DNA of 64,000 nt, from contig NZ_NFHH01000010.1 in assembly GCF_002161285.1 (NCBI RefSeq), forward strand, positions 62,001-126,000, given 5' to 3'. Position 1 is the first letter of the stretch, and every line of letters starts with the position of its first letter. Position numbers and translations under genes: made by a program. Positions 44,232 to 53,990 of the stretch are shown in pieces. The notes beneath the pieces were generated by a model that saw nothing but the letters and a program-made list of their open reading frames with translations, was not told where the DNA came from and searched no databases. Origin of the DNA: Blautia sp. An81. GTDB lineage: Bacteria > Bacillota > Clostridia > Lachnospirales > Lachnospiraceae.

Positions 44232-45119
44232 ATGGATACCAAAAATTTGACAACATTTATCTATGTAGCAGAACTGCGCAGCTTTACAAAAGCTGCAGAC
44301 AGACTGGGCTTTTCCCAGTCTACGGTCTCTTTTCAGATCAAACAATTAGAAAAGGAACTGGGCTCCCAGCTTTTTGAACGGATCAATCACACCGTACATC
44401 TCACAGAAAAGGGACGGGAAGTTCTGGAATATGCTCATCAGGTCAACCGCATGACCAGGGAGCTGGAAGACAGCATGAAAACAAAAACAGCAGCGGGACA
44501 CATCCGTCTGGCTACCGCTGACTCTCTGTGTACCTCTCTTCTGTCCAGAGGTTTTCAACATTTTCGCAGTCTTTATCCGGACATTACGCTGAAAATCATT
44601 GCAGCCGGAACAGAAGAAATGTTCCGGCTTATGAACCACAATGAGGTAGATGCTATCCTGACTCTGGATAATCACATTTACAATGCAGAATACCGGATTG
44701 TCCGTGAGGAAAGAGTACATACTTATTTCGTAGCCGGAGCCGGCACCAGCCTTGCCTCTGCTTCCTCCCTTTCTGTCCAGGAACTGATCCGTCAGCCTTT
44801 CATCCTGACAGAAAAAGGCATGAGCTACCGCCGTCTGCTGGAAGAAAAACTGGCGGAGCTGTCCCTGGAAGTTCAGCCTGTTCTGGAAATCGGGAGCACA
44901 GAACTGATCTGCTCCCTGGTAGAACAGGGCGCCGGCATCTCCTTTCTCCCCGATTACGTCATAAAAGATAGAGTAAAGGCCGGAACCCTGGTCTGCCTGC
45001 CAGTGTCCGGCCTGGAAATTCAGGTATGGAAACAGCTTTTGTATCATCGGAATAAGTGGGTGTCTCCTCAGATGGAAACGGTGTTAAAATATTGCGTGAG
45101 CAGGGAGTTTATCCCTTAA
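44232..45119 (+). CDS. LysR-family regulator
   Basis: Regulator of 295 residues: winged helix (FIYVAELRSFTKAADRLGFS, QSTVSFQIKQLEKELGSQLFER) and a substrate-binding effector domain (AGHIRLATADS, EQGAGISFLPDYVI). The start at 44232 is chosen for GAGGAG upstream; an earlier ATG lacks one. It is divergent from the AGCS symporter with a shared operator-like repeat, so it likely senses an amino acid. Its 3' end overlaps the small minus-strand gene by 11 bp. Confidence 0.93.
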   Translation: MDTKNLTTFIYVAELRSFTKAADRLGFSQSTVSFQIKQLEKELGSQLFERINHTVHLTEKGREVLEYAHQVNRMTRELEDSMKTKTAAGHIRLATADSLCTSLLSRGFQHFRSLYPDITLKIIAAGTEEMFRLMNHNEVDAILTLDNHIYNAEYRIVREERVHTYFVAGAGTSLASASSLSVQELIRQPFILTEKGMSYRRLLEEKLAELSLEVQPVLEIGSTELICSLVEQGAGISFLPDYVIKDRVKAGTLVCLPVSGLEIQVWKQLLYHRNKWVSPQMETVLKYCVSREFIP

Positions 45120-45369
45120 AAAGGATATACATCTGCCCTTTTCCTGCTCGCACTTTTACGCAATGGCATTTTAAAGTGACCATGGAATACAGTTCCATAA
45201 AAGATACAGAGCCGGTAGTTTCTTTGGCCGCATTGTTGATCCTGGCGTCTTTGGGAGCAAGTCCAAAAATGTCAATGCCGCAGCCCCCTCCATAACTGTA
45301 AGTCCTGGCCATCTTTATACAAGCCTCTATTAGACAGTATCCTTCCCCCAGCCATTCTTGTTCTGTCAT
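45109..45369 (-). CDS. Hypothetical 86-aa protein
   Basis: From the ATG at 45369 (GAGGTG 6 nt upstream) the product begins MTEQEWLGEGYCLIEACIK. It contains a glycine-rich patch YSYGGGCGIDIFGLAP with two of its cysteines, and two more in LKCHCVKV. No membrane span. Family not recognised. It converges with and overlaps the lysR 3' end. A 12-bp perfect palindrome lies 20 bp upstream. The composition is protein-like, but conservation should decide. Confidence 0.5.
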   Translation of the reverse strand: MTEQEWLGEGYCLIEACIKMARTYSYGGGCGIDIFGLAPKDARINNAAKETTGSVSFMELYSMVTLKCHCVKVRAGKGQMYILFKG

Positions 45370-45388
45370 TTTTACACCTCTACAATAT

Positions 45389-45400
45389 TTTGTATACAAA
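45389..45400. promoter_or_regulatory. Perfect palindrome TTTGTATACAAA
   Basis: A 12-bp perfect palindrome 20 bp upstream of the 86-aa gene, in an A/T-rich promoter-like stretch. TTGTATACAA-like sites are typical for GntR-type repressors, but none is encoded next to it. Confidence 0.4.
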
Positions 45401-45455
45401 TCTTTTTATTGACACGATATTTAGATATTTGCAACAGATAAAACAACAAAATAGG

Positions 45456-45495
45456 GAGCTATCGCATTAATCAAATATGACAAATGCGACAGCTC
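45456..45495 (-). terminator. Terminator-like hairpin after ribH
   Basis: GAGCTATCGCATT and an almost complementary arm (45482-45495) with a T-rich run (CCTATTTTGTTG) after it on the minus strand, about 20 bp past the ribH stop. Confidence 0.6.
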
Positions 45496-45512
45496 ACTGA
45501 ACAAAATCTCTG

Positions 45513-45983
45513 TCAGCCTTTCTGGATCTCCCGGATCAGGTTTACCATCTCGATAGCTCCCTCGGCGCACTCAGAGCCTTTATTTCCTGCCTTGGAACCG
45601 GCCCGCTCAATGGCCTGCTCAATGTTTTCTGTGGTAAGCACTCCGAACATCACGGGAATACCGCTTTTTAAAGATACAGAGGCGATCCCTTTGGAAACCT
45701 CATTGCACACATAATCATAATGGCTGGTGCTTCCTCTGATCACAGCTCCCAGGCAGATCACTGCATCGTATTTGCCGTTTTCTGCCATCTTGGAAGCAAT
45801 GAGAGGGATTTCAAATGCTCCCGGCACCCAGGCCACCTGAATATTTTCCTCTTTTACCTCATGGCGGATAAGGGTATCCATGGCTCCGCTTAACAATTTA
45901 GATGTGATAAATTCATTAAATCTGGCTACGACAATTCCCACTTTAATATTCTCAGACACTAATTTTCCTTCAAATGTTTTCAT
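45513..45983 (-). CDS. ribH: 6,7-Dimethyl-8-ribityllumazine synthase RibH
   Basis: Condenses the ribityl-aminopyrimidine with dihydroxybutanone phosphate. The 156-residue protein shows the lumazine synthase motifs [33 protein letters not shown] and [17 protein letters not shown] precedes the ATG. It is the last gene of the rib operon. Confidence 0.96.
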   Translation of the reverse strand: MKTFEGKLVSENIKVGIVVARFNEFITSKLLSGAMDTLIRHEVKEENIQVAWVPGAFEIPLIASKMAENGKYDAVICLGAVIRGSTSHYDYVCNEVSKGIASVSLKSGIPVMFGVLTTENIEQAIERAGSKAGNKGSECAEGAIEMVNLIREIQKG

Positions 45984-46023
45984 ACTTTTATTCTCCTTTT
46001 TTGCACTTATATTTTATTCCTGT

Positions 46024-47223
46024 CTAATACTCCAGAAGATGTCCCATTCTTCTCTGTTTTGTCCTCAGGTACCGTATGTCATGGGGATTTGCCGGTGCCT
46101 GGATGGGTACCCTTTCCACAATCTCCATGCCGAAGTCCTGGAGCTGGTATACTTTATCTGGATTATTCGTAAGGAGCCGCAGAGTTTTTGCTCCCAGATC
46201 CCGAAGGATCTGGGCTCCGATATAATACTCCCTTTCATCTCCCTTAAAGCCAAGGGCAAGGTTTGCCTCCAGGGTATCCATCCCCTGTTCCTGAAGCTCA
46301 TATGCCCGGAGCTTATTGATCAGTCCGATCCCTCTTCCTTCCTGGCGCATATAGAGAAGAATCCCTCTTCCCTCCTCTTCGATCTGCCTCATAGCTGCAT
46401 GAAGCTGCTGGCCGCAGTCGCAGCGGAGAGAACCGAAAGTATCGCCTGTAAGGCACTCGGAATGAACCCTGCAGAGAAGGTTTCCTCCTTCTCCCACCTC
46501 TCCTTTCACAAGAGCCACATGGTGTTCTCCATTCAGCTTGTTAATATAACCGTAAGCAGTAAAATGCCCGTATCTGGTAGGCATATCTGTCTTAGTCACC
46601 TGTTCTACCAGTGTTTCATGACGCTTCCGGTAATCCTGAAGATCCTTTATGGTAAGAAATGGGATCCTCCACTTTTCTGCCATCTGGGCCAGCTCTGAAG
46701 TCCGCATCATGGTTCCGTCTTCTCTCATGATCTCACAGCACAGCCCGCAGGTTTTCAGTCCCGCCAGGCGGAGAAGGTCTACTGTAGCCTCTGTATGGCC
46801 GTTCCTCTCCAGGACTCCATTTTTCTTAGCCAGCAGGGGAAACATGTGGCCGGGACGTCGAAAATCTTCCGGCTTTGTGCCCTCTTCCACACACTTCATG
46901 GCAGTTACAGACCGTTCTGCAGCAGAAATCCCTGTGGTGGTGCTCACATGATCAATGGATACAGTAAAGGCCGTCTCGTGATTGTCTGTATTCTGAGACA
47001 CCATTTGAGGAATCTGAAGCTTTTTCACATATTCCTCGGTCATAGGCATACAGATCAGCCCTTTGCCGTAGGTAGCCATAAAATTCACATTCTCTGTAGT
47101 GGCATACTGAGCGGCGCAAATCAGATCTCCTTCATTCTCTCTGTCCGGATCATCTGTGACCAGCACCAATCCACCTTTTTTCAGGGCCTCCAGCCCTTCT
47201 TCTATAGTCTGAAATGACGGCAT
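46024..47223 (-). CDS. ribBA: Bifunctional DHBP synthase / GTP cyclohydrolase II RibBA
   Basis: Fusion of 399 residues. The N-terminal half is dihydroxybutanone-phosphate synthase ([29 protein letters not shown]). The C-terminal half is GTP cyclohydrolase II with the zinc cysteines in [16 protein letters not shown], the catalytic [10 protein letters not shown] and LTNNP. The ATG at 47223 is preferred over a GTG three codons earlier because of the AAGGAG spacing. It supplies both precursors of riboflavin. Confidence 0.96.
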   Translation of the reverse strand: MPSFQTIEEGLEALKKGGLVLVTDDPDRENEGDLICAAQYATTENVNFMATYGKGLICMPMTEEYVKKLQIPQMVSQNTDNHETAFTVSIDHVSTTTGISAAERSVTAMKCVEEGTKPEDFRRPGHMFPLLAKKNGVLERNGHTEATVDLLRLAGLKTCGLCCEIMREDGTMMRTSELAQMAEKWRIPFLTIKDLQDYRKRHETLVEQVTKTDMPTRYGHFTAYGYINKLNGEHHVALVKGEVGEGGNLLCRVHSECLTGDTFGSLRCDCGQQLHAAMRQIEEEGRGILLYMRQEGRGIGLINKLRAYELQEQGMDTLEANLALGFKGDEREYYIGAQILRDLGAKTLRLLTNNPDKVYQLQDFGMEIVERVPIQAPANPHDIRYLRTKQRRMGHLLEY

Positions 47224-47237
47224 TGTTCTCACTCTCC

Positions 47238-47900
47238 TTAAAATCCGTATTTTCTCAGTATTTCCATAGTAATGCCTTCTCCGGCCATATTTTTCTTCTT
47301 ATCAGTCTCGGCGGGAAATGCCAGGAATCTTTCCACATATTTTCCGATCACATCCGTTTCCAGGTTCACTTCATCTCCCGGCTTCCGGTCCTGCAAGACC
47401 GTTTCCCGGGCTGTGTGGGGTATCACAGAAACCTGAAAACTCTCCTCTGAGACTTTCGCTACAGTCAGACTGATCCCGTCTATGGCAATGGAACCTTTCT
47501 CCACCACATAGCGAAGAATTTCTCTCCCTGCACCGATAGTATACCAAAGGGCATTATCATCTCTCTCAATCTTCCGGACAGTGCCTCGTCCGTCCACATG
47601 CCCCGCTACAATATGTCCGCCAAAGCGGCCATCTGCAGCCATGGCTCTCTCCAGGTTTACCCGGTTGCCCGGTTTCAGACTGCCCAGAGTGGACCGGTCC
47701 AGAGTCTCATGCATCACATCCGCTCCAAAGCCTCCGGGGAAAAATTCCACCACTGTTAGACACACCCCGTTTACCGCCACGCTGTCCCCGATCTTCAGAT
47801 CCTCCAGAACTTTACCGGCTTTTACAGACACCACTGCAGACTCCCGGTTTTTCCGGATTCCCCGGATAACTCCCGTTTCTTCAACAATTCCTGTGAACAT
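47238..47900 (-). CDS. ribE: Riboflavin synthase alpha chain RibE
   Basis: Dismutates two lumazines to riboflavin. The 220-residue protein is made of two lumazine-binding repeats ([47 protein letters not shown]). The ATG at 47900 has GAGGTGG upstream and lies inside the ribD 3' end (20 bp overlap). Confidence 0.96.
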   Translation of the reverse strand: MFTGIVEETGVIRGIRKNRESAVVSVKAGKVLEDLKIGDSVAVNGVCLTVVEFFPGGFGADVMHETLDRSTLGSLKPGNRVNLERAMAADGRFGGHIVAGHVDGRGTVRKIERDDNALWYTIGAGREILRYVVEKGSIAIDGISLTVAKVSEESFQVSVIPHTARETVLQDRKPGDEVNLETDVIGKYVERFLAFPAETDKKKNMAGEGITMEILRKYGF

Positions 47901-49002
47901 TCCCATCCACCTCGCTTTCGATCAGATAATCATCCCCCAGGCGGCTTATTTTCCCAGGTTTCAGGAACAGGCTTTCCTGAGGATCCGGATATCCCTGTCC
48001 TCCTACAGGCCCTTTTGCCTCTTTTCCCCCTATGAGCTTAGGAGCAATATAGGTCATGACTTTCCGGACGATTCCTGCCTGAATAGCAGACCAGTTCAGC
48101 TCCCCTCCTCCTTCCAGGAGGATACTGTCAATCTGCCTTTTCCCCAGCTCTTTCATAAGAACAGACAGGTCAATCTTTCCCTCTTTCTCCGGGATTTCCA
48201 GCAGAGTACATCCCCTCTCCTCATAAGGGATCTGTCTTTCCCTTTCTACCTTCTGTCCTATGGCCAGGATCGTGGGCACCTCTCTGGCAGTCTCCAGGAT
48301 CCGGGAATCCAGAGGTGTGGAAAGATGAGTGTCACAGATGATCCGCACAGGATCTCTTCCCCCATCCATACGGCAGGTGAGAAGAGGATCGTCAGCCAGC
48401 ACAGTTCCCACTCCGGCCATGATCCCCCGATATTTGTGCCGGAGACTCTGGACATGGGTTCTGGCAGCCTCTCCTGTGATCCATTTGGAGGCTCCGGTAT
48501 AGGCGGCGATCTTGCCGTCCATGGTCATGGCATACTTCATCACTACATAAGGGGTACCTGTACAGATGTAGTGGAAAAACACCTGATTGATCTCCCTGCA
48601 TTCTTCTTCCAATACATGTTCCTGTACCTCTACACCATGCTGCCGGAGGATTTCCAGTCCCTTGCCTGCTACCAGAGGATTGGGGTCTCCTGCTCCCACC
48701 ACTACTTTCCGGATACCTGCCTCCAGGATGGCCTCTGTGCAGGGAGGCTGCTTCCCATAATGACAGCAGGGCTCCAGGGTCACATACATGACCCCATCCT
48801 TTGGCGGCTGGCTGCAGCGGGCCAGAGCATTCCGCTCTGCATGAAGTCCGCCGTATTTTTCATGCCACCCTTCCCCGATGATCCGGCCGTCTTTTACAAT
48901 GACAGCTCCCACCATAGGATTGGGCGAGACCCAGCCTTCTCCTTTTTTGGCCAGTTCCAGCGCTCTTCTCATAAATTTTTCGTCTTCCTGTGCCGTGTAC
49001 AT
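47881..49002 (-). CDS. ribD: Riboflavin-specific deaminase/reductase RibD
   Basis: Bifunctional enzyme of 373 residues: N-terminal pyrimidine deaminase with zinc motif HAERNAL and PCCHYGKQPPCTEAI, C-terminal NADPH reductase (GASKWITGEAARTHVQSLR, LEGGGELNWS). The ATG at 49002 has GAGGTGAT at proper spacing; upstream in-frame codons fall within the leader. It is the first gene of ribDEAH, under an FMN riboswitch. Confidence 0.95.
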   Translation of the reverse strand: MYTAQEDEKFMRRALELAKKGEGWVSPNPMVGAVIVKDGRIIGEGWHEKYGGLHAERNALARCSQPPKDGVMYVTLEPCCHYGKQPPCTEAILEAGIRKVVVGAGDPNPLVAGKGLEILRQHGVEVQEHVLEEECREINQVFFHYICTGTPYVVMKYAMTMDGKIAAYTGASKWITGEAARTHVQSLRHKYRGIMAGVGTVLADDPLLTCRMDGGRDPVRIICDTHLSTPLDSRILETAREVPTILAIGQKVERERQIPYEERGCTLLEIPEKEGKIDLSVLMKELGKRQIDSILLEGGGELNWSAIQAGIVRKVMTYIAPKLIGGKEAKGPVGGQGYPDPQESLFLKPGKISRLGDDYLIESEVDGNVHRNC

Positions 49003-49152
49003 GTTTCTTATCACCTCATTTCTCTGTATCGGGCTTTTCCACAGGAAATTTTCGCAAAAGAAAAAGCCCTGATAAAAATTTTCAGGACTTTTAAACACTT
49101 GACAAAAGGCATATGAAGAAGAATTTGCTTCTTCTCAATGTATTGTAAAATA

Positions 49153-49186
49153 CAAAAAGCTCTGAAATGGAAATCCATTTCAGAGC
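49153..49186 (-). terminator. Expression-platform terminator of the FMN riboswitch
   Basis: GCTCTGAAATGG (49175-49186) and complement (49159-49170) with a 4-base loop are followed by TTTTTGT on the minus strand. It lies 45 nt after the aptamer and 150 nt before ribD. Confidence 0.9.
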
Positions 49187-49230
49187 CTGACCTTTTATGG
49201 TATATAAATATACAATCTCAAACGCCAAAT

Positions 49231-49336
49231 CTTCTTTCATCCAGACTATACTGTCGGCTTCGGAGTTTCACCGAATCATGCCTTGCGGCTCGTGGGCTTT
49301 ACCACCGGTAGGGACTTGCACCCTGCCCTGAAGAAT
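49231..49336 (-). promoter_or_regulatory. FMN riboswitch (RFN element)
   Basis: The minus strand carries all conserved RFN blocks: CAGGGCAGGGTGCAAGTCCC, ACCGGTGGTA, AGCCCACGAGCCG, GATTCGGTGAAACTCCG and GCCGACAGTATAGTCTGGAT, closed by CTTC/GAAG ends. FMN binding is expected to favour the downstream terminator and turn ribDEAH off. Confidence 0.97.
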
Positions 49337-49343
49337 TTTTTAT

Positions 49344-49372
49344 ATTATATACCTATAGATGGCCCTTGTCAA
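49344..49372 (-). promoter_or_regulatory. Consensus promoter of the riboflavin operon
   Basis: TTGACA (49367-49372) and TATAAT (49344-49349) on the minus strand with 17 bp spacing, a perfect sigma-A promoter. It directly follows the end of the transporter pseudogene. Confidence 0.85.
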
Positions 49373-49375
49373 TTT

Positions 49376-50533
49376 TTATCTTTGCTCTTTTTCCTTTCTG
49401 GAACTGTTTTTATACAGACCTTTTTCCAGGTCCGCCACTGCATTTCCGTAATATTTAGGAAGAGGCTGCATTTCCCATGCCGATAGCCTGAACCCCTGTA
49501 AGCCAGGAACTGTAGGTAATGGAATCTTGAAGCAGGCCGTACATCACTGCGCCGGAACATCCGAAAGCCGCTCCTTTTAAAGCATTGCTGGCGATCACCA
49601 GCATAACATTGTTTCCAGCCAGGCTGGTGATCAGGAAGTCCACAGCCCCTAAGGCCATACCGATAAGGGCGGTATACCGCTTTCCGATTTTCTTCATGAT
49701 GAAAGGCGTAACAAACATAATGGCAATCTGTGCTATAGACAGAGCATTGGATATAGAAGCAAAGGCTGCCTCATCTCCCAGGACATACTGAGCAAAATAG
49801 TAGTTGCTGCCAAAAAATGTAGACATCATAAAGTAAAGGCAGAACAGGAAGACCACCATAATCATCCAGTACCGGTTGACTACCAGGCTTTTGAGACAAG
49901 CCAGGACGGAAGGCTGTTTTTCCTTCTCTCCTGATTCATTTTTCACTTCTGTCACACGTTCTTTACAGCAGAAAAAGTAATCAGGTTCAGGATCACAAAG
50001 ACTGCTGCGATAAGGATATAAGTAAGGGTTCAGCCTCTGGGACTGTACTGGTCTCCCTTCCCGAAAAAGGTACAGATCTTCATAACAAAGGTATTTACTG
50101 TCATGGTACCTGCCGTAGCCAATAGCATACGGAAATTACCCAAAACAGTCCCCGTTCATACTGGTTTGTAGTCATAAGCCCCTGAAGGGAAGCATAGGGA
50201 ACATTTAAAGCTGTATAGAAAATGGTGGAAACCAGGTTATAAGTAAGAAAGATATAAGCAATCTGCACCCGGCCTTCTAAAGAGGTGGGAACAGAAAACA
50301 TCAGCACTGTAGATATAGCCAAAGGCACACACATCCGCAGCATCCAGGGTCTTGCCTTTCCCCAGCGGCTGTGGGTCCGGTCCACGATCCTTCCCATGAT
50401 CAGGTCTGAAACTCCGTCGAAAATCTTACTTATTGCCATGACGGAACCGGCGGCCAGAGAGTTTACCCCGATAACGCTTACGTAATAAACCAGCAGGAAG
50501 GAGGAAATAGAGGAGTAGATCAGGTTTGCAGAA
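49376..50533 (-). pseudogene. GPH-family sugar/cation symporter, multiply broken
   Basis: The pieces together cover most of a glycoside-pentoside-hexuronide transporter, but at least five lesions are visible. The first residues are missing before SANLIYSSISSFLLVYY. A frameshift occurs near 50147 (an extra T in GLF-GNFR). A TGA replaces a Trp codon after QYSPRG near 50035. Another frameshift lies near 49977. Near 49465 an internal deletion after GMGNAA jumps to the last ~27 residues (PKYYGNAVADLEKGLYKN). MGRIVDRTHSRWGKARPW is the family loop motif. Confidence 0.88.
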
Positions 50534-50544
50534 TATCATTCCTC

Positions 50545-50634
50545 AAAGACTTTCGAGGATTCTCACAACGGGACAGCTATGAAGGCTGTACTGCGTATGG
50601 AATAGGTTTGTATCAGAAAAGGCTTTTAGGGTAA
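50545..50634 (+). other. Possible 3' remnant of an unidentified plus-strand gene
   Basis: A frame reading KDFRGFSQRDSYEG then CTAYGIGLYQKRLLG stops at the TAA at 50632, just before a terminator hairpin. No start is visible, and its left edge coincides with the point where the GPH pseudogene loses its 5' end. It may be the tail of a deleted gene, or chance. Confidence 0.25.
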
Positions 50635-50658
50635 ATCAAATACCTTAAAAGCCTTTTT
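50615..50658. terminator. Bidirectional terminator after the nucleoside operon
   Basis: Arms 50619-50633 and 50641-50655 pair over 15 positions with one G-T pair; T/A tracts lie on both sides. It is 18 bp past the nucleoside hydrolase stop. Confidence 0.8.
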
Positions 50659-50675
50659 CTACATCCTCTTCACCC

Positions 50676-51614
50676 CTAACAGCTCTCTTTATGGTCCAGC
50701 TGTTCCAGAGCTGCAAACAGCAGTTCTGCAAATCTCTGCCGGTCAACCTGATCAAGGACCAGCACGTTTTTCTTTTCCCTGCAGGTCAGACGTCTGTCTG
50801 CATAGGTCAGTCCTCTGGCTCTGCCTTCTTCTGTTATTACATTGATATGTTCATATGTGCCGGAAAACATGTCCGGTTCCAGAAGATAGGCAACAGCACA
50901 AAGATCATGAATGGGACTTTCCGTAAATCCAAATTGTTTTCCTGTTTCATGGTAAAAACTGAGCAATTCATAGGCAAGCCGGCTGACTCTTCCTTTCTCC
51001 TTCAGACTTTCTATCTGTTCTACAGACACAGTAGCCTTTTCTGTCACATCCAGACCTGCCATAACAACAGGCAGTCCAGAGGCAAATACGATCTGTGCGG
51101 CTTCCGGGTCTGCGTAAATATTAAACTCTGCCAGGGCTGTACGATTTCCGTGGTGGATTCCTCCTCCCATCATACTGATACAGGAAATCTTTTCCTTTAC
51201 CTGAGGAAAGGTTTTCAGCAGCAGGGCAATATTCGTAAGAGGAGCCAAAGCTGCAATCGTCACTTTTTCCGGGCTTTCCATGATCTTCTCATACAGAAAT
51301 GTCACCCCATTGTCAGAGGCAAGAGGATATTCTTTCTTTTTAAAATATGGACCGTCCATACCACTATCCCCATGAGCCTCAGGGGCCGGTGACAGGGTTT
51401 TCACCAAAGGCCCTTCCTGGCCTGGGGCCAGAGGAATTTCCTCATGGATAAAATTCAGGATATTTCCTGCGTTTTTCGTCACTTTCTCAAGGGTCTGGTT
51501 TCCTCCCACGGTAGTAATTCCCAAAATTTTCAATTCTTCTTTATGGGCACAGGCTGTTAAGATGGCAAGAGCATCGTCATGGCCAGGATCACAGTCGATC
51601 AAAAGATATTTCAT
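50676..51614 (-). CDS. Nucleoside hydrolase (inosine-uridine type)
   Basis: Splits ribonucleosides to base and ribose in the cytoplasm. The 312-residue protein begins with the Ca2+-binding aspartate cluster DCDPGHDDALAIL and has EFNIYADPEAAQIV and SPIHDLCAVAYLL of the IUNH family. The ATG at 51614 overlaps the ATPase stop (ATGA) with GGAGGTGG upstream. It is the last gene of a transporter operon that also encodes ribokinase. Confidence 0.93.
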   Translation of the reverse strand: MKYLLIDCDPGHDDALAILTACAHKEELKILGITTVGGNQTLEKVTKNAGNILNFIHEEIPLAPGQEGPLVKTLSPAPEAHGDSGMDGPYFKKKEYPLASDNGVTFLYEKIMESPEKVTIAALAPLTNIALLLKTFPQVKEKISCISMMGGGIHHGNRTALAEFNIYADPEAAQIVFASGLPVVMAGLDVTEKATVSVEQIESLKEKGRVSRLAYELLSFYHETGKQFGFTESPIHDLCAVAYLLEPDMFSGTYEHINVITEEGRARGLTYADRRLTCREKKNVLVLDQVDRQRFAELLFAALEQLDHKESC

Positions 51615-52405
51615 AGATCCACCTCCAGCAATTCGTCGATGGTCAGGATATCCCTGTATCCCAGAAGATTTGCAAGCTGACACAGGTATGGCTGTTTTAA
51701 GCTGCTGAATCTGAGCAGTTCCTCGTCCCAGAAAATTTCTCTGGGGCCTCCGTCTCTCCTTACCTTTTTCTCTGCCATAACGATGACTCTCTTAAAATAC
51801 TTCACTACAAACTCCATATCATGAGTAATGGTAATAACAATTTTATTCTTTTCTGCCAGCTTATGGACGATATCTCCCAGAAGCTGTATAGAAGCCCGGT
51901 CCTGTCCTGCAGTAGGTTCGTCCAGGATCACCACCTTGGGATCCATAGCCACGATAGCTGCGATTGTGATAAATTTTCTTTTGGAATAAGGAAGGTTATA
52001 AGGATGTTCCTCCAAGTCTTCCTCAAGGCCGCACAGTCTGGCAGCCTCCAGAGCCCTTCTCTTTACTTCTTCATGGCTCATTTTTTGTTTTACCAGTCCA
52101 TATGCGATTTCTTTGTAAATGGATTCCTGGAAGATCTGGTCATCAGGATTCTGAAACACATATCCTACTTTTCTTGCAATGGAAGCAGTGGTCTTGTTTT
52201 CTGTTGACTCTCCTTCCAACAGGATTTCTCCCTTTGACGGACGCAGAAGGCCGTTCATCAGCTTCACAGTTGTAGTTTTTCCAGCTCCGTTCTGACCAAT
52301 GATCGCTACCGCTTCCCCTTCCTTAAATGCCATGCTTACGTCTTCTACCGCTGTATATCCGTTGGGATATACATAGCTTACATTCTTCAGTTCCAGATAT
52401 GCCAT
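51611..52405 (-). CDS. ECF transporter ATPase (second subunit)
   Basis: ATPase of 264 residues with Walker A GQNGAGKTT, Q-loop FQNPDDQIF, and Walker B VVILDEPTAGQD. The signature segment reads NLPYSKRKFI instead of LSGGQ, a variant I associate with one of the two ATPases in certain ECF modules. It pairs with the preceding ATPase. Its start codon shares the stop region of that gene. Confidence 0.92.
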   Translation of the reverse strand: MAYLELKNVSYVYPNGYTAVEDVSMAFKEGEAVAIIGQNGAGKTTTVKLMNGLLRPSKGEILLEGESTENKTTASIARKVGYVFQNPDDQIFQESIYKEIAYGLVKQKMSHEEVKRRALEAARLCGLEEDLEEHPYNLPYSKRKFITIAAIVAMDPKVVILDEPTAGQDRASIQLLGDIVHKLAEKNKIVITITHDMEFVVKYFKRVIVMAEKKVRRDGGPREIFWDEELLRFSSLKQPYLCQLANLLGYRDILTIDELLEVDL

Positions 52406-53253
52406 CAGTTCCGGCCTCCCTTCTTCAATATCTTATAAGCCTGTTCTACAGTGAGAGGAATCTTCCCTTTTTCTCCTGTTTTCTTTCTTCTTTCCAGGAA
52501 ATACAGCACTACCTGAGGAAGCTGGCCTCCATAGGTCAGGACTTTAGGGTCGGTAAGGACCTCTTCTGTCTCTCCTATCATTCCGATCTCACCGCCGCTT
52601 ATCAAGAGTATATGGTCGCAGTATTCTGCGATCAGATCAATCTTATGTTCTACCAGGATAATTGTCTTGCCCTGCTCTTTCAAAAGCTGTATAATTTCAA
52701 AAATCTCTTCTGTACTTTGAGGATCCAGCTGAGAGGTAGGCTCATCTAAGATCACGATCTCCGGATCCAGGGCGATCATTGAGGCCAGAGCCACTCTTTG
52801 CTTCTGTCCTCCTGAAAGCTGAAAAGGATTCTTATCTTTCAGCTTCTCCAGGTGAAAGATTTGGATGAGTTTCTCCACTCTATCGATCATCTCATCCCTT
52901 GGAACGCCTATGTTCTCCATTCCATAGGCCAGTTCTTCATAAACGGTTTCCTTTACTCCCGATATCTGTGTAAAGGGATTCTGAAAAGAATACCCCACAA
53001 CAGAAGCCAGTTCGCCGTCACCATAGGATTCGATCTTTTTCCCCTTTATTTCTACTTCGCCTTCCAGTTCTCCTCTGTATATTTCAGGAATAAAGCCCCG
53101 GATAATATTGCAGATACTTGTTTTTCCTGATTCATTGGCTCCTATAAGCCCCCATACCTGTCCCTTTTCAATCTCAAAGGATACATTTTTTATGACCTGG
53201 TTTTCTTCCAGAGGATACCGGTAACTTACATTTTTTAATGAAATCACTGCCAT
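52405..53253 (-). CDS. ECF transporter ATPase (first subunit)
   Basis: ATPase of 282 residues with Walker A GANESGKTS, Q-loop FQNPFTQI, signature LSGGQKQRVALASM and Walker B IVILDEPTSQLDP. The start at 53253 overlaps the EcfT stop (TAATG) with GGAGGG upstream. With the other ATPase it forms the A-A' heterodimer of an ECF importer. Confidence 0.93.
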   Translation of the reverse strand: MAVISLKNVSYRYPLEENQVIKNVSFEIEKGQVWGLIGANESGKTSICNIIRGFIPEIYRGELEGEVEIKGKKIESYGDGELASVVGYSFQNPFTQISGVKETVYEELAYGMENIGVPRDEMIDRVEKLIQIFHLEKLKDKNPFQLSGGQKQRVALASMIALDPEIVILDEPTSQLDPQSTEEIFEIIQLLKEQGKTIILVEHKIDLIAEYCDHILLISGGEIGMIGETEEVLTDPKVLTYGGQLPQVVLYFLERRKKTGEKGKIPLTVEQAYKILKKGGRN

Positions 53254-53990
53254 TACATAACCCTCCATAGGATATAAGCGATAAATCCTGCAATACACAA
53301 AATGTCCAGAATGTAATCCGCTGTTTTCTTTTTCATTTCATAAATCGAAGTTTTTTTCGTTCTTGAAGAAAATGCCCTGGATTCCAGTGCCAGCACTCTC
53401 TCCTCGGTCTGCTGTATAGAAGAAAGCACCAAAGGTCCCAGCATAGGCACGAAAGCTTTTGCTCTGATCAGCATATTTCCTTCCGTTTCTATGCCCCTGG
53501 ACTTCTGGGCATCTGTAATCGTCTTTGAAAGGGCAGACATCTGAGGAATCAGCTGGATTGTGGAAGAGATCAAAAAAGTCACTTTTTTAGGTACACCAGA
53601 TCTTTCCAAGGCATAAGTAATATCCTTGATATTCGTTACCTGAAAAAAGCAGATGACCAGAGAACTGATCGCCACAATTTTAGATGTCATGCTCAGGCTG
53701 TCATTAAGCCCTGTCTGAGAAAAATGCAGGAACCCCCAAATTGGCTGGGCATCTTCATTGCTTATAATGAATACCTGAATAGCAAAAATAAAAAGAATAA
53801 TGATAAAAATGGATTTAAAAAATGTTCCAAGAAACTGCTTTCCGGTGCCGGCGCATAAACTGATCAGGACCACAAGAGGGAACATCAGATACTGCATTAC
53901 ATAACCCGGTGTAAAAATGCTGAAAATCACCAGCAGAAGCATTACTGCAAATTTAGTGGAAGGATATAATTTACCGATGCTGCTGTTCAT
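53253..53990 (-). CDS. ECF transporter T component (EcfT)
   Basis: Transmembrane coupling protein of 245 residues with about five spans. The family's coupling helices are visible in the ERSGVPKKV and DAQKSRGIE segments, the latter containing the conserved xRG motif. It lies between the S component and the two ATPases; all gene borders overlap or abut. Confidence 0.9.
   Translation of the reverse strand: MNSSIGKLYPSTKFAVMLLLVIFSIFTPGYVMQYLMFPLVVLISLCAGTGKQFLGTFFKSIFIIILFIFAIQVFIISNEDAQPIWGFLHFSQTGLNDSLSMTSKIVAISSLVICFFQVTNIKDITYALERSGVPKKVTFLISSTIQLIPQMSALSKTITDAQKSRGIETEGNMLIRAKAFVPMLGPLVLSSIQQTEERVLALESRAFSSRTKKTSIYEMKKKTADYILDILCIAGFIAYILWRVM

Noticed and set aside
47581-49116. A 511-codon plus-strand frame opposite ribD and ribE
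   Set aside because: The opposite strand encodes two strongly conserved enzymes; the long frame is a codon-bias shadow with no recognisable domain or ribosome site.
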